A stretch of 42,044 nt of DNA from ATZT02 sp046048135 (GTDB taxonomy: Bacteria > Actinomycetota > Actinomycetes > S36-B12 > UBA5976), in assembly GCA_046048135.1 (NCBI GenBank), contig JBJOGR010000022.1, positions 1 through 42,044 of the forward strand, given 5' to 3'. The position numbers were made by a program, and so were the translations under genes. The notes beneath the pieces were generated by a model that was given only the letters and a program-made list of their open reading frames with translations, did not search any database and was not told the origin of the DNA. This document shows, piece after piece, positions 1-7,427 of the stretch (position 1 is the first letter of the stretch; each line of letters begins with the position of its first letter).

Positions 1-388
1 AGATAACAGATGGCTTTCCTTTGATCTTGACTATCACCTGGAAAGGCTAGAAAAAATAAAGATAAAACTAAAGCAAAGTTATAAACAGTCAAAAAATCCA
101 GATCTAGAAAGATTAACTAGAAACATTTCCTTAGGAAATATTTATCTAAAATCCTTAACCAAACTAATAAATCAAATTAGAAAAGAATACCTTTATGACT
201 TTAACTATTTTTCAAAAGGCGCAAAAGTTGGCTTTAGTAAAAAACTCACTAAAACCCATCTTTTTAACTTGGAATTAAAAGCAGAAGAATATTTAGAGAT
301 AAGAAGAATGGTCATAGAAAAATTTGGTTCACTAGAACAAACCCAAATGGTGATATTTGATCTTCAGGAATATTTGTTTGATTATTGA
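1..388 (+). CDS. C-terminal part of an unrecognised protein (5' end outside window)
   Basis: An open frame runs from base 2 without a start codon and ends with TGA at 386-388, giving about 128 residues. It is rich in Lys, Leu, Glu and Tyr, looks largely helical, and has no membrane segment or motif I recognise. It opens with DNRWLSFDLDYHLERLEK and ends LQEYLFDY. The next gene starts 28 bases later on the same strand, so the two may share a transcript. No function can be assigned from this fragment. Confidence 0.65.
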   Translation, partial: DNRWLSFDLDYHLERLEKIKIKLKQSYKQSKNPDLERLTRNISLGNIYLKSLTKLINQIRKEYLYDFNYFSKGAKVGFSKKLTKTHLFNLELKAEEYLEIRRMVIEKFGSLEQTQMVIFDLQEYLFDY

Positions 389-416
389 AGTAAAATACTA
401 GAAAAAAGGAATAAAT

Positions 417-740
417 TTGAAATTCTTACTCCAAGTCATCTTTGATAAATATGATTTAGCCACCGAAAAAGAAATGCAAGATATCACTGAATTTAATAAA
501 AAATTAAAAGCAAATAATCACTTTATTTATGCTGCAGGACTAGCTAATCCTGATTCCTCAATAGTTATCGATAATAGAGAAAATAGAAACATTGTTAAAA
601 ATGAATCAATCTTGGATAGAGAAGAATTCTATATTGGCTTTTGGATCATAGAAGCAAAAGATCAATTAGAAGCACAAACCTTAGCTTTAGAAGCATCTTT
701 AAGTTGTAATAGAAAAGTTGAATTAAGACAGATTTTGTAA
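417..740 (+). CDS. YCII/DGPF-domain family protein
   Basis: A 107-residue protein resembling the small YCII-related (DGPF, formerly 'sigma-factor regulation') family, a ferredoxin-like fold found in actinobacterial stress and ECF-sigma contexts. Supporting features are the opening strand MKFLLQVIFDKYDL, the central helix-loop, the segment EFYIGFWIIEAKDQLEAQTLA typical of the second half of the fold, and a final RKVELRQIL strand. The TTG start at 417 is supported by an AAAAAAGGA ribosome site about 7 bases upstream. It lies just behind the partial gene and ends at a strong bidirectional terminator. The biochemical role of this family is poorly defined, and no ECF sigma gene is visible nearby. 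Confidence 0.6.
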   Translation: MKFLLQVIFDKYDLATEKEMQDITEFNKKLKANNHFIYAAGLANPDSSIVIDNRENRNIVKNESILDREEFYIGFWIIEAKDQLEAQTLALEASLSCNRKVELRQIL

Positions 741-753
741 GTTTTATAAAAAA

Positions 754-794
754 ATTTATTTAACCCAAAGTTAATTACTTTGGGTTAAATAAAT
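754..794. terminator. Bidirectional intrinsic terminator
   Basis: A perfect 17-bp inverted repeat (754-770 and 778-794) has a 7-nt TTAATTA loop. The core CCCAAAG/CTTTGGG lies inside A/T tracts on both sides, so either strand forms a stem followed by U-rich sequence. It sits between two convergent genes. It is the only convergent gap in the window with an obvious terminator. Confidence 0.8.
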
Positions 795-801
795 AATTTA
801 A

Positions 802-1173
802 TTAACTAGGTCTTGCTGGTTTAACTGGTTTTGAACCAAGGGCTGCTAATGCTGCATCTCTAGTTGCTTTGGCAGATGCCATTGCTTCTTTAAATGCTGT
901 TTTTGCTGCCAATCTTTGTTCATCAGTTGTAGCACTTGCTAGTGCTGCATTCTTAGTAGAAACAGCAGCTGCTTTAGCACTTGCAAAAGTAGCTTTGATG
1001 CTTTCTCTACTTGATTTATAAGTTGCAATCTCTGCTTTATAAGCAGTAATTGCAGTTCTATAAGCAGCTTTTGCTTCAGCAGAAGTTGTATCAGCTAGGG
1101 AGGCTGATGCACCAAATCCTGAAATCAAAACAGATGCCAATACTGCTGAAGTAAGTCTTTTCTTACTCAACAT
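802..1173 (-). CDS. Small secreted Ala/Lys-rich protein
   Basis: A 123-residue protein with a clear Sec signal peptide: basic MLSKKRL, a hydrophobic stretch to about residue 27, and a likely AxA-type cleavage in ASASLA before DTTS. The mature part is almost entirely Ala, Lys, Thr, Ser and Glu in helix-compatible spacing (AKAAYRTAITAYKAEI, then several ASAKA/AAL blocks) and ends in a short Pro/Lys tail. This suggests an extended helical or coiled-coil extracellular protein. I chose the ATG at 1173 because AAAAGGA lies 6 bases upstream; an in-frame start at 1203 would put charged residues before the signal. A TATAAC -10-like box lies in the upstream region. Function unknown. Confidence 0.6.
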   Translation of the reverse strand: MLSKKRLTSAVLASVLISGFGASASLADTTSAEAKAAYRTAITAYKAEIATYKSSRESIKATFASAKAAAVSTKNAALASATTDEQRLAAKTAFKEAMASAKATRDAALAALGSKPVKPARPS

Positions 1174-1306
1174 CAGTTTTCCTTTTCCTGCTTCTTTATT
1201 CAAAAAGCATTAATTGAAAGAACTTACAGTTATAAGTAAAGGGGGCGATCCTTTAAAAAGACCCCAATAATCCTTAAAAGTGCCTGAGAAAAAAGAGACG
1301 AAAACT

Positions 1307-1343
1307 ATTTGACAAACACGTCAAATGATAACATAATGATAGC
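1307..1343 (+). promoter_or_regulatory. vapBC-type promoter with overlapping operator; leaderless start
   Basis: TTGACA (1309-1314), a 17-bp spacer and CATAAT (1332-1337) form a near-consensus promoter. The ATG at 1344 lies 6 bases after the -10 box, so transcription should begin at the start codon itself. A 7-bp inverted repeat, ATTTGAC-6 nt-GTCAAAT (1307-1313/1320-1326), covers the -35 box. It is a natural operator for autorepression by the ribbon-helix-helix antitoxin. Confidence 0.7.
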
Positions 1344-1577
1344 ATGAGTGATTTATTAACCAGAAATGTTTCCCCAAAACTGCATGAAAAAATCAAAAAG
1401 ATTGCAAACAAAAAGGGGCTTTCAGTCCAACAATTAACAATCAAAGCTCTGGAAGATTTAGTTCAAAATTCAGAAACTGAAGAACGTTTAGAACAAATAC
1501 TTAATCGTCAAGGAATTTCAATAGACCCAGCACAAATCTCTGAAATAATCAAAGATGAAAGAAGTATAAGGCCCTAG
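1344..1577 (+). CDS. vapB: Ribbon-helix-helix antitoxin (FitA/VapB type)
   Basis: A 77-residue protein. Residues 6-42 follow the RHH (FitA-like) pattern: a beta strand with LLTRNVSP, then LHEKIKKIANKKGLSVQQLTIKAL as the two helices. The acidic C-terminal part after about residue 45 would wrap the toxin. Antitoxins of this type bind operators as dimers and neutralise a PIN-domain ribonuclease. The next gene encodes such a PIN protein and starts at the base after this stop codon, so the pair is a translationally coupled toxin-antitoxin operon. The gene symbol is a family-level label. Confidence 0.8.
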   Translation: MSDLLTRNVSPKLHEKIKKIANKKGLSVQQLTIKALEDLVQNSETEERLEQILNRQGISIDPAQISEIIKDERSIRP

Positions 1578-1979
1578 TTGAAAATAGTAGCTGATGCTTC
1601 AGTCTTGGTTGATTTTCTAATTGGCAATATGACTTCAACCTTGGATCGTAATGAATTTAAAAGTAGTGTTATTTATGCACCGGATTTGATAATCAATGAA
1701 GCAATTTATTGTTTATCAAGATTGCGCAGGAATGAAATAATTTCAAATTCTTTATATCAAGATTCTATTGAAGATTTAACTTTGATTCCTAAAAATATTA
1801 TTTCAAGTAGAACTTTGATTAATTCAATTCCAGAAAAACTTGGAAATATTTCTACTTACGATGCAGCTTATGTTTGTTTAGCTGAGACTTTACAAATTCC
1901 TCTTTATACCACTGATGAAAAATTATCTAAATCTGCCCAAAAATATTGTGAAGTGAAATTAATTCAAAGAAAAAATTAA
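1578..1979 (+). CDS. vapC: PIN-domain ribonuclease toxin (VapC family)
   Basis: A 133-residue, full-length PIN domain. The four acidic metal ligands are present: D6 in VADAS, E41 in INEA, D95 in YDAAYVCLAE and D113 in TTDEKL. VapC toxins are Mg-dependent endoribonucleases, usually cutting tRNA or rRNA, and are held inactive by the cognate antitoxin. The TTG start at 1578 directly abuts the antitoxin stop TAG, so translation probably depends on coupling. All catalytic acids are intact, so the toxin is probably functional. Confidence 0.82.
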   Translation: MKIVADASVLVDFLIGNMTSTLDRNEFKSSVIYAPDLIINEAIYCLSRLRRNEIISNSLYQDSIEDLTLIPKNIISSRTLINSIPEKLGNISTYDAAYVCLAETLQIPLYTTDEKLSKSAQKYCEVKLIQRKN

Positions 1980-2239
1980 TCAATGAAGTTAATTAGGTCT
2001 AGACGAAGGGTCTTTTAAAAACTTTGTGGAGAATTTACTTCTTATAAAGCCTTTTGAAGGATAGCCATTGGCAGAAAAGATTCAACAAAAACAGAATTAG
2101 GAATGCCTCCCAAACATCTGACATTAAAGAAAAAAGTAAAAGCCCCAAAAGCACCACATTAGAAATAGTCCAAACCCACCAAAGACTTTTACGCAACTAA
2201 ATCTCCTTACAGATTCGTCTTTGGATAGAATTTAAACAA

Positions 2240-2464
2240 ATGAAATCAATGACTTGTAGCCAACTTGGTGGAGCTTGCGAATTAGAGCTTTTTGGAGAAA
2301 CTTTCACAGAAATAGCTCAACAAAGCCAATCCCATGGCAAAGAAATGTTTGCCCAAAATGACCAACCACATATTGAAGCTATGAATAAAATGATGGAAAT
2401 CATGAATAGCGGTCAAATGAATAATTGGATGCAAGAAAAAGAAAATCTTTTTAACTCTTTATAA
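2240..2464 (+). CDS. DUF1059 family small protein
   Basis: A 74-residue protein resembling the small DUF1059 group. It opens MKSMTCSQLGGACELE, with the conserved C-x(3)-LGG-x-C cluster. Next comes ETFTEIAQQSQSHGKEM (the 'a-x-t-x-EI...H...M' helix) and an EAMNKMMEIMNS segment. The two early cysteines could bind a metal, but the family has no established function. A TAGAAT box at 2226-2231 lies 8 bases before the ATG and no ribosome site is visible, consistent with a leaderless transcript. It converges on arsC with a gap of only 2 bases. Confidence 0.65.
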   Translation: MKSMTCSQLGGACELELFGETFTEIAQQSQSHGKEMFAQNDQPHIEAMNKMMEIMNSGQMNNWMQEKENLFNSL

Positions 2465-2466
2465 AC

Positions 2467-2856
2467 TTAAATAATTTCTTTCAATAGATTTTCAACTCTT
2501 ATTTTAATTTCATCTCTTATTCTTCTAACAGTTTCTAGATCTTTTCCGGCAGGATCTTCTAATTGCCAATCTTCATATCTTTTACCAGGAAATATTGGGC
2601 AAGCATCCCCACAGCCCATGGTGATTACAACATCTGATTCTTTAACAGTTTCTGTGGTTAAAACTTTTGGTTGATTATTAGAAATATCAATGCCTACTTC
2701 TTTCATCACTTCAACTGCTACCGGATTTATTTGATCTTTTGGCATAGAACCTGCTGAGAAAACTTTTACTTTGTCTTTACCTAAACTTTCCATAAATCCA
2801 GCAGCTATTTGAGATCTTCCTGCATTATGCACACAAACAAAAAGAACTGTTTTCAT
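2467..2856 (-). CDS. arsC: Arsenate reductase, low-molecular-weight phosphatase fold (mycothiol/thioredoxin class)
   Basis: A 129-residue LMW-PTP-fold enzyme reducing arsenate to arsenite. The P-loop is CVHNAGRS (C8, R14, S15). The resolving cysteines lie in GCGDACP (C82, C86), and the general acid is D101 in EDPAG. The GCGDACP-PGKRYEDW signature is the one seen in actinobacterial, mycothiol-linked ArsC enzymes, so mycothiol/mycoredoxin rather than thioredoxin is the probable reductant (inference). Its start overlaps the regX3-like stop by 4 bp (2853-2856), making it the third gene of the senX3-regX3 phosphate operon. No arsenite exporter is visible in the window. Confidence 0.85.
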   Translation of the reverse strand: MKTVLFVCVHNAGRSQIAAGFMESLGKDKVKVFSAGSMPKDQINPVAVEVMKEVGIDISNNQPKVLTTETVKESDVVITMGCGDACPIFPGKRYEDWQLEDPAGKDLETVRRIRDEIKIRVENLLKEII

Positions 2857-3539
2857 TTGCTTGTTACCTGAAACTTGTAACCTAAGCCTCTAATAGTCTG
2901 GATAATTTCTGGGTTATTAGGATTCTTTTCAATTTTTGCTCTAATTCTTTTTATATGCACATCTAAAGTTTTAGTGTCACCAAAGTAGTCACTGCCCCAA
3001 ACTCGATCAATTAGTTGACTTCTCGTTAAAACTCTTCCTGGGTTTTGGGATAAATAAAGAAGTAAATCAAATTCCTTTAGAGGTAGTCTTACTTCGTTTC
3101 CACGTACTACAACTTTATGTTGTACTGGATCAATTTTTACTTCGCCAGAATCAGTGGGGGAGGAATCTGGCAAAGGTTCATTTACACGTCTTAGTATTGC
3201 TTTAACTCGAGCAATCAATTCTCTTCCTGAAAATGGTTTAGTTATATAGTCATCTGCACCAAGTTCTAAACCTAAAACTTTATCTAATTCTGTGTCTTTT
3301 GCGGTAAGCATTATTAATGGCACATTACTAATTTTTCTAACTTGTTTACATATTTCAAGTCCATCCATTCCTGGAAGCATTAGATCTAGCAAGATTAAAT
3401 CAGCAGAATTAGCTTCAAAATATTTAAATCCTTCATTGCCATCTTCTTCTTGAATTACTTCAAAGCCTTCTTTTTCTAATAAAAAGGCAACAGATTCTCT
3501 GATAGATGACTCATCTTCAATAAGTAAAATCTTGGTCAT
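2853..3539 (-). CDS. regX3: Phosphate response regulator (RegX3/PhoP type, OmpR family)
   Basis: A 228-residue OmpR/PhoB-class regulator. The receiver domain (about 1-118) has the acidic pocket IEDE, phospho-acceptor D52 in LLDLMLPGMDG, and the conserved Lys in DYITKPFSG. The winged-helix DNA-binding domain (about 130-226) contains PLKEFDLLLYLSQNPGRVLTR and IRGLGYKF. It starts directly after the kinase stop codon and is followed by overlapping arsC. Actinobacterial RegX3/PhoP proteins bind direct repeats spaced 11 bp apart. Such repeats occur before senX3, ppk, pstS and pstC in this window, so this is probably their regulator. Confidence 0.88.
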   Translation of the reverse strand: MTKILLIEDESSIRESVAFLLEKEGFEVIQEEDGNEGFKYFEANSADLILLDLMLPGMDGLEICKQVRKISNVPLIMLTAKDTELDKVLGLELGADDYITKPFSGRELIARVKAILRRVNEPLPDSSPTDSGEVKIDPVQHKVVVRGNEVRLPLKEFDLLLYLSQNPGRVLTRSQLIDRVWGSDYFGDTKTLDVHIKRIRAKIEKNPNNPEIIQTIRGLGYKFQVTSK

Positions 3540-4589
3540 TTAAATCTCACTTAAAGTTTGATTTATTGGCAATTGCATTGTGAAGGTCGCACCATTTCCT
3601 AATTTTGACTCAACCATTGCTCGACCACCATGGTTATTGCAAATATGTTTTACTAAAGATAATCCTATTCCAGATCCACCTTCATTTCTTGATCTTGCAG
3701 AATCAACGCGATAAAAACGTTCAAAGATTCTCAATTGATCTTCTAGACTTATTCCTTCTCCAGAGTCTTTAACATCGATGTCAACAAAGTATTCACTTTC
3801 TGTAGCTGTAACGACAACTAAATTGTCATCACCTGTGTGATAAATCGCATTTACCAATAAATTCTTTAAAGCAGTTGTTAATTGTTTTTCATTACCCATA
3901 ACGGTAGCTTTTATTCCATTATTAACCTTAATTTCAACACTATGTTTATTTGCAATACTTTCAACAGCATCAAGGGCAGATGAAATTAAATTTGAAACGG
4001 AAACTATTTCTGGTTCTTCCAAAGGATTATCTGATTGAATTCTTGATAAATCGATGATATCTCTGATGAGATTTGCTAATCGTTTTGTTTCTTTTGGAAT
4101 TTTTTCAGCAAATTTTTTTATGGAAGAAATATCATCATCTGATTCTCTGATTGCCTCACTAAGTAATTCCAGGGCACTGACTGGAGTTTTTAATTCATGG
4201 GAAATATTTGCAATAAAATCTCGTCTAGTTTGTTCAATTCTTAAGGCAAAAGTTTGATCTGTGATGAGTAATAAAATAAATCCCTGCTCTATTTGGATTG
4301 CATCAATATCTAATTGTTGAGTTATTTTATTTCCTTTATTGTAGTGATTTACTAAAGTGTTTGATTTAATAAAACTTGGTTTCAAAGATTTAACATATTT
4401 ATTTAATTCTTTTAAGGTGATTTCTCTATCTCTAACTAAACCATGAATAGCTGCATCAGCTGAGAAATAAACAACGTCCCTATTTTCATTTAATAAAATA
4501 ACGATGCCTGGAAGTAAATTTATGAGATTTCTTAAACCAGAATTCTCTAACTCCGCCATATCCATAGCGTATGAAGTGGTCACCTTCAC
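3540..4589 (-). CDS. senX3: Phosphate sensor histidine kinase (SenX3/PhoR type), apparently soluble
   Basis: A 349-residue kinase. Residues 20-115 look like a PAS domain (LPGIVILLNENRDVVYFS). The dimerisation/H-box follows with H131 in FIANISHELKTP, then the ATPase: the N-box near NLLVNAIYHT, G1 DSGEGIS, F-box FERFYRVD and G2 GGSGIGLSLV. SenX3 proteins normally have two N-terminal membrane helices before PAS. None is present here: the N-terminus is only about 20 polar residues. The GTG start at 4589 is the longest reasonable one; ATGs eight and ten codons downstream are alternatives. It heads the senX3-regX3-arsC operon behind a PHO box. Confidence 0.85.
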   Translation of the reverse strand: MKVTTSYAMDMAELENSGLRNLINLLPGIVILLNENRDVVYFSADAAIHGLVRDREITLKELNKYVKSLKPSFIKSNTLVNHYNKGNKITQQLDIDAIQIEQGFILLLITDQTFALRIEQTRRDFIANISHELKTPVSALELLSEAIRESDDDISSIKKFAEKIPKETKRLANLIRDIIDLSRIQSDNPLEEPEIVSVSNLISSALDAVESIANKHSVEIKVNNGIKATVMGNEKQLTTALKNLLVNAIYHTGDDNLVVVTATESEYFVDIDVKDSGEGISLEDQLRIFERFYRVDSARSRNEGGSGIGLSLVKHICNNHGGRAMVESKLGNGATFTMQLPINQTLSEI

Positions 4590-4663
4590 ACCCTTTTCTA
4601 GACTCTTAGGCTTTGCTCACTTTGCCCAAAGTCCTTATTCGATTCTTAACTTTTAACGACTTC

Positions 4664-4718
4664 AGACTAAAAATGCAAAGTGAACAATTGGTTAACTAAA
4701 TCAAGCCCGAGGGTTAAT
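4664..4718 (-). promoter_or_regulatory. PHO box and -10 of the senX3-regX3-arsC operon
   Basis: Read on the minus strand: ATTAAC (4713-4718), a weak unit GGCTTG (4702-4707), GTTAAC (4691-4696) and GTTCAC (4680-4685), all at exact 11-bp intervals. Ten bases further is TAGTCT (4664-4669) as the -10 box. GTTCAC is the canonical actinobacterial PHO half-site. The layout implies positive autoregulation by the response regulator. Confidence 0.7.
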
Positions 4719-4791
4719 TTTAGACAATTTGTGGGGAAATCAATTTTGTTAAAAAGAATTAATCTTGAATATCAATAATTGTGGATAAATC

Positions 4792-4830
4792 GTTTACTTT
4801 TTGTTTACCCCTTTAAGTCATACTTTCCAG
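4792..4830 (+). promoter_or_regulatory. PHO box and leaderless promoter of ppk
   Basis: Two identical GTTTAC hexamers (4792-4797 and 4803-4808) are 11 bp apart. After 10 bases follows CATACT (4819-4824), and 6 bases later the ATG at 4831. The repeat-to--10 spacing equals that of the senX3 promoter. The site overlaps a possible upstream TTG start at 4801, which argues against that start. Confidence 0.7.
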
Positions 4831-6897
4831 ATGCTACTGACGACTAAGGCTCGGTTTATTGACCGGGAACTCAGCTGGCTGGATTTCAATAAGAGAGTAC
4901 TTGAACTTGCAGAAGATCCAAATACTCTCTTATTGGAACGAATCAGATTTTTAGCAATTTTTTCTTCTAATTTAGATGAATTCTTTATGGTCAGAGTTGC
5001 GAACTTAAGAACCGCACTTGAAACAAATACAGAATTTCATAACCCTTCACAATTAAAACCCAAAGAATTAATGAAAGAAATCTCTATGAGAAGTAGAGAG
5101 TTAGTTAAAAGACAATCAGAATTATTTCACAATGAACTTTTGCCAGAATTACAAAAAAACGGGATTGAATTTGTCAATTGGAATGAGTTATCAGATTTTG
5201 AAAAAGAATACCTAACAGATATTTTTCACTCAAAGATTTTTCCAATTTTGACTCCCTTAGCGGTTGACCCAACGCATCCTTTTCCATACATTTCAGGACT
5301 TTCTTTAAATTTGGCAGTCAACTTGAAAGGGCATAAAAAGAAAGAGAAGTTTTTTGCCAGAATCAAAATTCCACCAAATATTCCAAGATTTATTTCAACA
5401 TCTCCTGAACAAAATGTTCGATTTATTGCCTTAGAAAAATTAATTGTTGAACATTTATCTGAACTTTTTCCTGGGGTAAAAATAAAAAATTATTACACAT
5501 TCAGATTAACAAGAAATCAAGATTTAGATCTTGATGATGATACGCAAGATTTACTTGAATCACTAGAGCAAGAACTACATAAAAGAAGATTTGGACCACC
5601 CGTTCGTTTAGAAGTAGATGAAGAAATTGAACCAGAACTACTAAAAACACTTGCCTATGAATTAGAAATTCCAGAAGATGAGGTAATCAAATATAAAGAA
5701 CCACTTGATCTAACTTCTCTTTATCAAATAGCTGATTTAAAGATTCCAGAGTTGAAATATCCGCCTTATAAAAGTTTTATTCCTAAACCATTTAAGGATT
5801 CGCAAGATGGAAAACACGATATTTTCCAAGTCTTGAAAGAAAAAGAACTAGGACTGCATCATCCTTATGACACCTTTTCTTCTTCTGTGGTCTCGTTTTT
5901 ACAAAAAGCAGCAAGAGATCCAAAAGTTCTTGCTATTAAACAAACTCTGTATAGAACTTCAGGTGATTCTCCAATTGTTCATGCCTTGATTGAAGCTGCT
6001 GAACTTGGAAAACAAGTCGTGGCAGTGGTGGAGTTAAGAGCTCGCTTTGATGAGTTAGCAAATGTTCGATGGGCTAGAAAATTGGAAGACGCAGGGGTCC
6101 ATGTCGTTTATGGACTTATGGGATTCAAAACGCATGCAAAATTATCTTTAGTAGTCAGAGAAGAAGATTCAAATATCATTCGTTATTGCCATGTAGGAAC
6201 AGGCAATTACAATCCCAAAACCGCAAGAATTTATGAAGATTTAGGAATCTTAAGTGCTGATCAAGAACTAGCAGAAGATGTAACAAAACTTTTTAATCAG
6301 TTATCTGGTTTTGCTCCTGATGCAACCTATAAAAGACTTTTAGTAGCACCACAATCTTTAAGAAAAGGTTTACTTGAAAGAATTGATCGAGAAATTGCAA
6401 ATCATCGAAACGGAAAAGTAAGTGGCATTAGATTCAAACTTAATTCATTGATTGATGAAGAAATAATTGAAAATCTATATCTAGCTGCGAATGCTGGAGT
6501 AAAAGTAGAAGTTTTAGTCAGAGGAATTTGTGGTATTGATTTGAGCCAAGTAGAAGAAAAAGAAAATTTAAAAGTTAGATCAATTTTAGGAAGATTCTTA
6601 GAGCATTCCAGAATTTATCATTTTAAAAATGAAGAAAATGATGAATATTTCATTGGTAGTGCAGATTTAATGAATAGAAATCTAAATAGAAGAGTTGAAA
6701 GTTTAGTATCTATAAAAGATAAAAAACACAGAAAATATTTAAATAGAATCCTTAACTTGGCATTTGATGAAGATACTTCATCTTGGCATTTACTTGAAGG
6801 TGGTAAATGGCAAAGATCTTATTTAAATTCTGAAGGAAAACCTTTGAATGATTATCAACAAGAGCTACTAAATATCAGAAAAGAGAAAATGCTATGA
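4831..6897 (+). CDS. ppk: Polyphosphate kinase 1
   Basis: A 688-residue enzyme that reversibly polymerises the ATP gamma-phosphate into polyphosphate. The N domain starts RFIDRELSWLDFNKRVLELA. The catalytic C1/C2 domains contain RYCHVGTGNYNPKTARIYED (phosphorylated His), the GFKTHAKL motif, and HSRIYHF with the second conserved His. I chose ATG 4831: the TTG at 4801 lies inside the PHO box, and a -10 box sits 6 bases before this ATG. The stop overlaps the next gene by 4 bp. It is divergent from senX3, and both sides carry PHO boxes, so polyphosphate synthesis is probably phosphate-regulated here. Confidence 0.92.
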   Translation: MLLTTKARFIDRELSWLDFNKRVLELAEDPNTLLLERIRFLAIFSSNLDEFFMVRVANLRTALETNTEFHNPSQLKPKELMKEISMRSRELVKRQSELFHNELLPELQKNGIEFVNWNELSDFEKEYLTDIFHSKIFPILTPLAVDPTHPFPYISGLSLNLAVNLKGHKKKEKFFARIKIPPNIPRFISTSPEQNVRFIALEKLIVEHLSELFPGVKIKNYYTFRLTRNQDLDLDDDTQDLLESLEQELHKRRFGPPVRLEVDEEIEPELLKTLAYELEIPEDEVIKYKEPLDLTSLYQIADLKIPELKYPPYKSFIPKPFKDSQDGKHDIFQVLKEKELGLHHPYDTFSSSVVSFLQKAARDPKVLAIKQTLYRTSGDSPIVHALIEAAELGKQVVAVVELRARFDELANVRWARKLEDAGVHVVYGLMGFKTHAKLSLVVREEDSNIIRYCHVGTGNYNPKTARIYEDLGILSADQELAEDVTKLFNQLSGFAPDATYKRLLVAPQSLRKGLLERIDREIANHRNGKVSGIRFKLNSLIDEEIIENLYLAANAGVKVEVLVRGICGIDLSQVEEKENLKVRSILGRFLEHSRIYHFKNEENDEYFIGSADLMNRNLNRRVESLVSIKDKKHRKYLNRILNLAFDEDTSSWHLLEGGKWQRSYLNSEGKPLNDYQQELLNIRKEKML

Positions 6898-7427
6898 ACT
6901 TATTAAGTGATTTCTTTCGCTACATCGCAACTGGGAAAGATCAAAATATTCCAATAATTTTATTAAGACATGCCAAAGCAATAAAAAGACATGATTTCAT
7001 CGGAGATGACACTGATAGACCACTAAGTGAAATAGGGCAAAAACAAGCAGAAAAAATAGTTGATTTATATCAATATTTTGGTTTAAAAGAAATTCACACT
7101 TCAGATGCTTTAAGGTGCTTAAAAACGGTTGAGAATTTAGCCCAAAAATTAGAGATAACACCAATTGTGGCAACTGAATTAAGTGAATATGTTTTTCATA
7201 AAAATAAACACAAAGCAATTGATTATGTGTTACATCAATTTAGTCAAAATAAACCAGTCTTAATCTGTGGTCACAATCCATTTTTGAGTAAATATTTCAA
7301 AAAATTGGTCGGTAAAAAATGGGCCAAGAAATTTAAAGAAGCATTAGAACCAGGTGAAGCTTGGGTGATTTATCGATTTAATAGCAAAGTAATTCGAATA
7401 AATCTCATGCAAGCACCTGAATTTTAA
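6894..7427 (+). CDS. SixA-type histidine phosphatase
   Basis: A 177-residue histidine-phosphatase-superfamily protein. The RHG-type motif is LLRHAKA (R25, H26). The second conserved His is H127 in ICGHNPF, and DRPLSEIGQKQA is the usual following segment. It is translationally coupled to ppk (ATGA overlap). In mycobacteria the ppk neighbour is MutT1, a Nudix plus histidine-phosphatase fusion; this protein matches only the second domain and has no Nudix box. It may act on phosphohistidine or on a nucleotide or polyphosphate product of the ppk pathway. The substrate is inference. Confidence 0.8.
   Translation: MNLLSDFFRYIATGKDQNIPIILLRHAKAIKRHDFIGDDTDRPLSEIGQKQAEKIVDLYQYFGLKEIHTSDALRCLKTVENLAQKLEITPIVATELSEYVFHKNKHKAIDYVLHQFSQNKPVLICGHNPFLSKYFKKLVGKKWAKKFKEALEPGEAWVIYRFNSKVIRINLMQAPEF

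Noticed and set aside
1980..2239. Possible 19-codon basic peptide near 2100-2165
   Set aside because: No ribosome site, promoter or coding signature; the 260-base gap otherwise shows nothing I can support beyond the TAGAAT box at its end.
1..2464. Genomic island or prophage remnant at the left end
   Set aside because: Only a toxin-antitoxin pair and small genes; no integrase, transposase, att repeats or composition shift could be seen.
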